This document shows positions 60,765 to 64,000 of a stretch of 64,000 nt of DNA, piece by piece. The notes under the pieces were generated by a model. It did no database searches, had not been told where the DNA came from, and saw only the letters and a program-made list of their open reading frames with translations. Source of the stretch: Lichenostomus cassidix (Eukaryota; Chordata; Aves; Passeriformes; Meliphagidae); NCBI GenBank assembly GCA_008360975.2, contig CM039211.1, forward strand, positions 70,515,965 to 70,579,964, given 5' to 3'. The translations under genes were made by a program, and so were the position numbers. Numbering within the stretch: position 1 is the stretch's first letter; each line of letters opens with the position of its first letter.

Positions 60765-63700
60765 TGTGCCCTGAACGCCAATGGGATTGTGTTATCTCAT
60801 TACACTGACCATAAAAATAGCTCAGAAATCTACCCCACATATAGACACCTACATCTGGAGGCCTGAATTGAGCTCAGCTAAGACCAGATCACAGCCTGGG
60901 CTGCTTGGACAGCTGTACCTGACAGCTTGAACCAGCAGGTGCTGAGGTCCCACCTTAGGCTCTCCTTTGGAAGACAAAATCTGTTTGTTGTATTTGCTGG
61001 TTTCCTATACGTTTTCTTTTTCTGTATGGGTTGCACTTGCATCCTATATCTGGGATTTCTTGAACTAAGGAGGGTTCAGCCAGTTGCTGAGACTAAAATT
61101 GCTGCTTCTTTGTGTGATGTTTTCCAGCCTGAGCTTGTAGAAACTTGTTCAATGGTTTAGAATTTTGAGTCCTTAGACACAGGAGATGCATTTTAATGCA
61201 CTGGCCTCTCCCTCATGTCCATCATTTCCTCTGCTACATGATTTTTCTGGGTGCCACTTAATATTTCTCCCCAAGGCTGTTTTCTTTTTCCTGAAGGATA
61301 CAAAAGCCCATGTGCTCATGGCAGCTACTTAAGCACACCCCCACCTCAGTTTGTTTAATGCATATTTTACTAATGAAACAAAATCAGCAGAGTGCCACAA
61401 TGAAAAATTAGGGGGGAGTTGAAGCAGAAAAGCCAAGCAGCTGTCAGCTCCATCTGACAGAAGACCCAGGTGTTGGGTCCCTTTGGGGACAGTGCTCTAA
61501 GTGTCCTGCAGGTGCCCAAATCCCTGCTTGGGGACAGCAGGATGTTCTGACGTTCCAAATAAACTGTGCCTAGTAATAAACTGTGCCAGCCAAGGTGAGT
61601 GCCCCATTGCAGCAGGAGCAGAAGAAACTCATAAAAGAGGCTTTCTCTGTATTAAAGGAACTAGGAATAGATAGGGACAAAGGGTGGTGGAAAGTGAAGC
61701 ACAGTTTTTCTGAGATGACAGGTGGAAATTGATTCACAAATGAAATGTTGCAAGGCTTGGTGAAACGGGGAACAAATAGTGAATTATGGGTTTATGGTAG
61801 AATCACAAGATAAGTGGTAAAGACAGTCTTGTATAAGGATCATCTAAAATCCAATGTAGAACATTGATTTTTTTCTTTTTTTTTAATGATATATATGTGT
61901 ATGTTATGGTAGCTGGTGTTATTTCTGTCCACTGCTATGACAGTGTTTTCTTTTTCAAGACATTTCAGATATATATGATTGTTACATCCCAGTTCCTGGA
62001 AATGATTGCTTTCAGATGAAGCTATATTTAGGTGGAAGAGGTTCAGAGGTGTCATTGTCATGTCTTCTTTTATATGAAGATCACAAGAGCAGCAAGATAG
62101 TAAGACGATCAGTAAGACAGGTCATTGCAGACAAGTTAACATGATTTTCACATTAAATCCATGGCACTTCCTTCTGCATGAGCTGTGTTTTCAATTCCTG
62201 AAGTTTTCAAAAGACAAACTTATCCAAAGCTAGCAAACTGTGTCAGCAGTCATTTAGTACTTTTTTAAAAAGTCCACAAAACATGAATTCCAATGGCCTT
62301 CGACAAGATTCATGATTTATTATGACAGCTTTGGTACGCCTTTAGACTTGGTAATGTTTTGTACCTGTAGTGAAGTTATTCTTAATAATGACATGAATTT
62401 CCTCTATTTCCTTATTTCTTTTACAACTGGAAGATGATCTGCCAATAGTATGATCACAGGCTAATCTTATGATCTCTTCATACCTTACATTTATTCTCCT
62501 ACAAAACACAATTTGCAAATTATTCCAAGTGCCGTGAGCTTCTGGAGGGAAGGAAGGAGTCTCTATATTATCATGTTATTATAAATCAGATGCCAATTTT
62601 TGCCTATTGCTCTTGCAATACTGTTTCCATCCCCTGTGCAGGATAACTACACTTGGAGGCAGTGTGGGAGGGACACCAGATGGATATGACAAATAAATGG
62701 AGGAAACTCAAGGTACCAGTAGCATGATTATGATTTGTGTAGTAAGTGGCAGTCACAGAACTCCCACTGTCTAGCTATTGTCAGGTATTTTGTAGTCATT
62801 ATGGAACAGCAGGTAAATATTAATGGAGAAAGATTGCACACTGTGAGACAAAGCATTAGCCCGTGTAAATCACGAGAGCTCTGCTGATGTCAGTGGAGCT
62901 GTAAGATTTCGGGCCAGCTAAGGGCATGGGCCTTAAATTCTTCCTTCTCAAAAGAAAAATAAATATCTTGAGTCTCTTCTGGCATGTGCTTCAGACAGTT
63001 CTCTCTAAACAGCTAGTTCTTCACGTGTACATGTATATACAATGCACTTAAATCCTGGGGTGATTATTATTTTGTAGAAGGGAAGGTAGTACAGATTATG
63101 CATACCTGAGGAAAATATCTGTATCTGTGTCAGCAGTTCCTGTAATTACACCCACTGCCAATATCAGCTCTGGGAATTCCCCTTTCAAAGCATCCACTTT
63201 TGTCCTCCTTCATCAGCAAGGCTGAGTGTGACATCCTCTAACAAGGTTGGTAGGGTGGTTACGCGACTCAATTATTAACTCAAATGCAACTCGCGTACTG
63301 CAGCAAATAGAATTTCTTCTGACAGGCTGCTTGTCATATTATGGCCTTATTTGATTAACTCACCCCTTTGGAGGTGTTCATGATCTCATTATATCTTTAA
63401 TGATAAAATTCCCTTCTGCTATGTGCTATTTTATATTACGTTAAAAGGAATTCATTCATTTTTCGCTTGTCACTTGCATAATTGGATAAATATTTAACAG
63501 GGACAAGTTGATTAAATTTCTACTAAAATTGTACTCAGTACCAAAATATATCCTGGACACCTTAAATGTTGGTCTGTTGGCTGCCAGTGGAGCAGGTGGT
63601 AAGCCCAATGAGACTCTCCATCCCAAAGGTTACATGAAGCCCTTCCGTCTACATCCGTGGAGTCACAAAACAAATGGAAAACAACAAACAATTTAACTGC

Positions 63701-64000
63701 AGTAGAAAGGAAAGGGATTAGTAGATTACAGTGCAAAAAGTTTAAATTAGAAGGTGGGAGCCATTACTGAGATATCATGGGGCTGTGATCTTCAGAAATA
63801 AGAGACAGTGGATCCTGTGGTGAAAATATGAGATAAACAGGGTCACTGTTCTGAGTCTTTGATGCTGAATTACAGGTCAGGGAGATTTTTTTAAGCTCTC
63901 TTTGAAGTGGTCTTAATTTATGTCAGGAAATACAAACTGTATCTACACTTCAGGTCCGCAGGCCTCCTTCTTCCATGATGACATTTGGGTGTCCAAATAG
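60765..64000. other. No gene seen; possible conserved non-coding block near 63.3-63.7 kb
   Basis: No CR1 and no recognised protein. 63240-63700 keeps several CpGs inside otherwise AT-rich sequence. Confidence 0.4.

Noticed and set aside
61512..61594. Possible 83-bp exon with GTGAGT donor
   Set aside because: Weak acceptor and only 27 codons, rich in Cys without pattern; phase fit alone is not enough.
1..64000. CRISPR arrays, bacterial operons, tRNA or rRNA genes
   Set aside because: Sequence is vertebrate nuclear DNA; no spaced direct-repeat array or conserved RNA gene was seen.

Overview
The window looks like vertebrate, and specifically avian (probably songbird), nuclear DNA. It is AT-rich, holds no dense gene array, and carries many truncated copies of CR1 LINEs, the typical bird retroposon, several ending in the bird-type ATTCTRTG 3' microsatellite. 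No complete host protein-coding gene, rRNA or tRNA is recognisable. The context is best read as intergenic or deep intronic DNA. Two short exon-like segments on the + strand (15016-15194 and 31571-31693) have matching splice phases and could belong to one unidentified gene, but this rests on eye inspection only.

The dominant feature is a nearly full-length, env-less endogenous retrovirus on the minus strand, 32665-38554, flanked by a 4-bp duplication GGTG. In viral order it has a 5' LTR (38044-38554), a primer-binding site matching tRNA-Lys1,2 (38021-38038), gag (37988-36402), protease-RT-RNase H-integrase (36401-33182) and a 3' LTR (32665-33181). Its proteins are of the ERV-L (class III) type. 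Gag, pro and pol lie in one reading frame separated by a TAG that sits inside a small hairpin. The copy is dead: one TGA in gag, one TAG before the protease, three TAGs in integrase, and a frameshift in an A-run near the integrase C-terminus. By hand alignment the LTRs differ by about 21 substitutions and two indels over about 506 aligned bases (about 4%), which suggests an insertion several million years old. The most unusual property is at the Gag N-terminus: about 140 residues with several hydrophobic membrane-like segments and two N-glycosylation sequons, in an element that has no env.

Layout: 1-14700 is unique AT-rich sequence with minus-oriented CR1 fragments (4.5, 7.8, 8.8, 12.7-13.6, 14.7 kb) and a heptamer repeat at 11.2 kb. 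15-32.6 kb has the two exon candidates, CR1 fragments at 18.3 and 23.5 kb, a 500-N assembly gap beside a long CCTCT repeat (21.16-21.81 kb) and otherwise unique sequence. 32.66-38.56 kb is the retrovirus. 38.6-57.4 kb is mostly unique, with short plus-oriented CR1 tails, a G/T-rich tract at 52.7 kb and possible conserved non-coding DNA near 49.3-50.0 kb. 57.4-59.0 kb is an old CR1 interrupted by a younger CR1. 59-64 kb is unique, with a CpG-retaining block near 63.3 kb.
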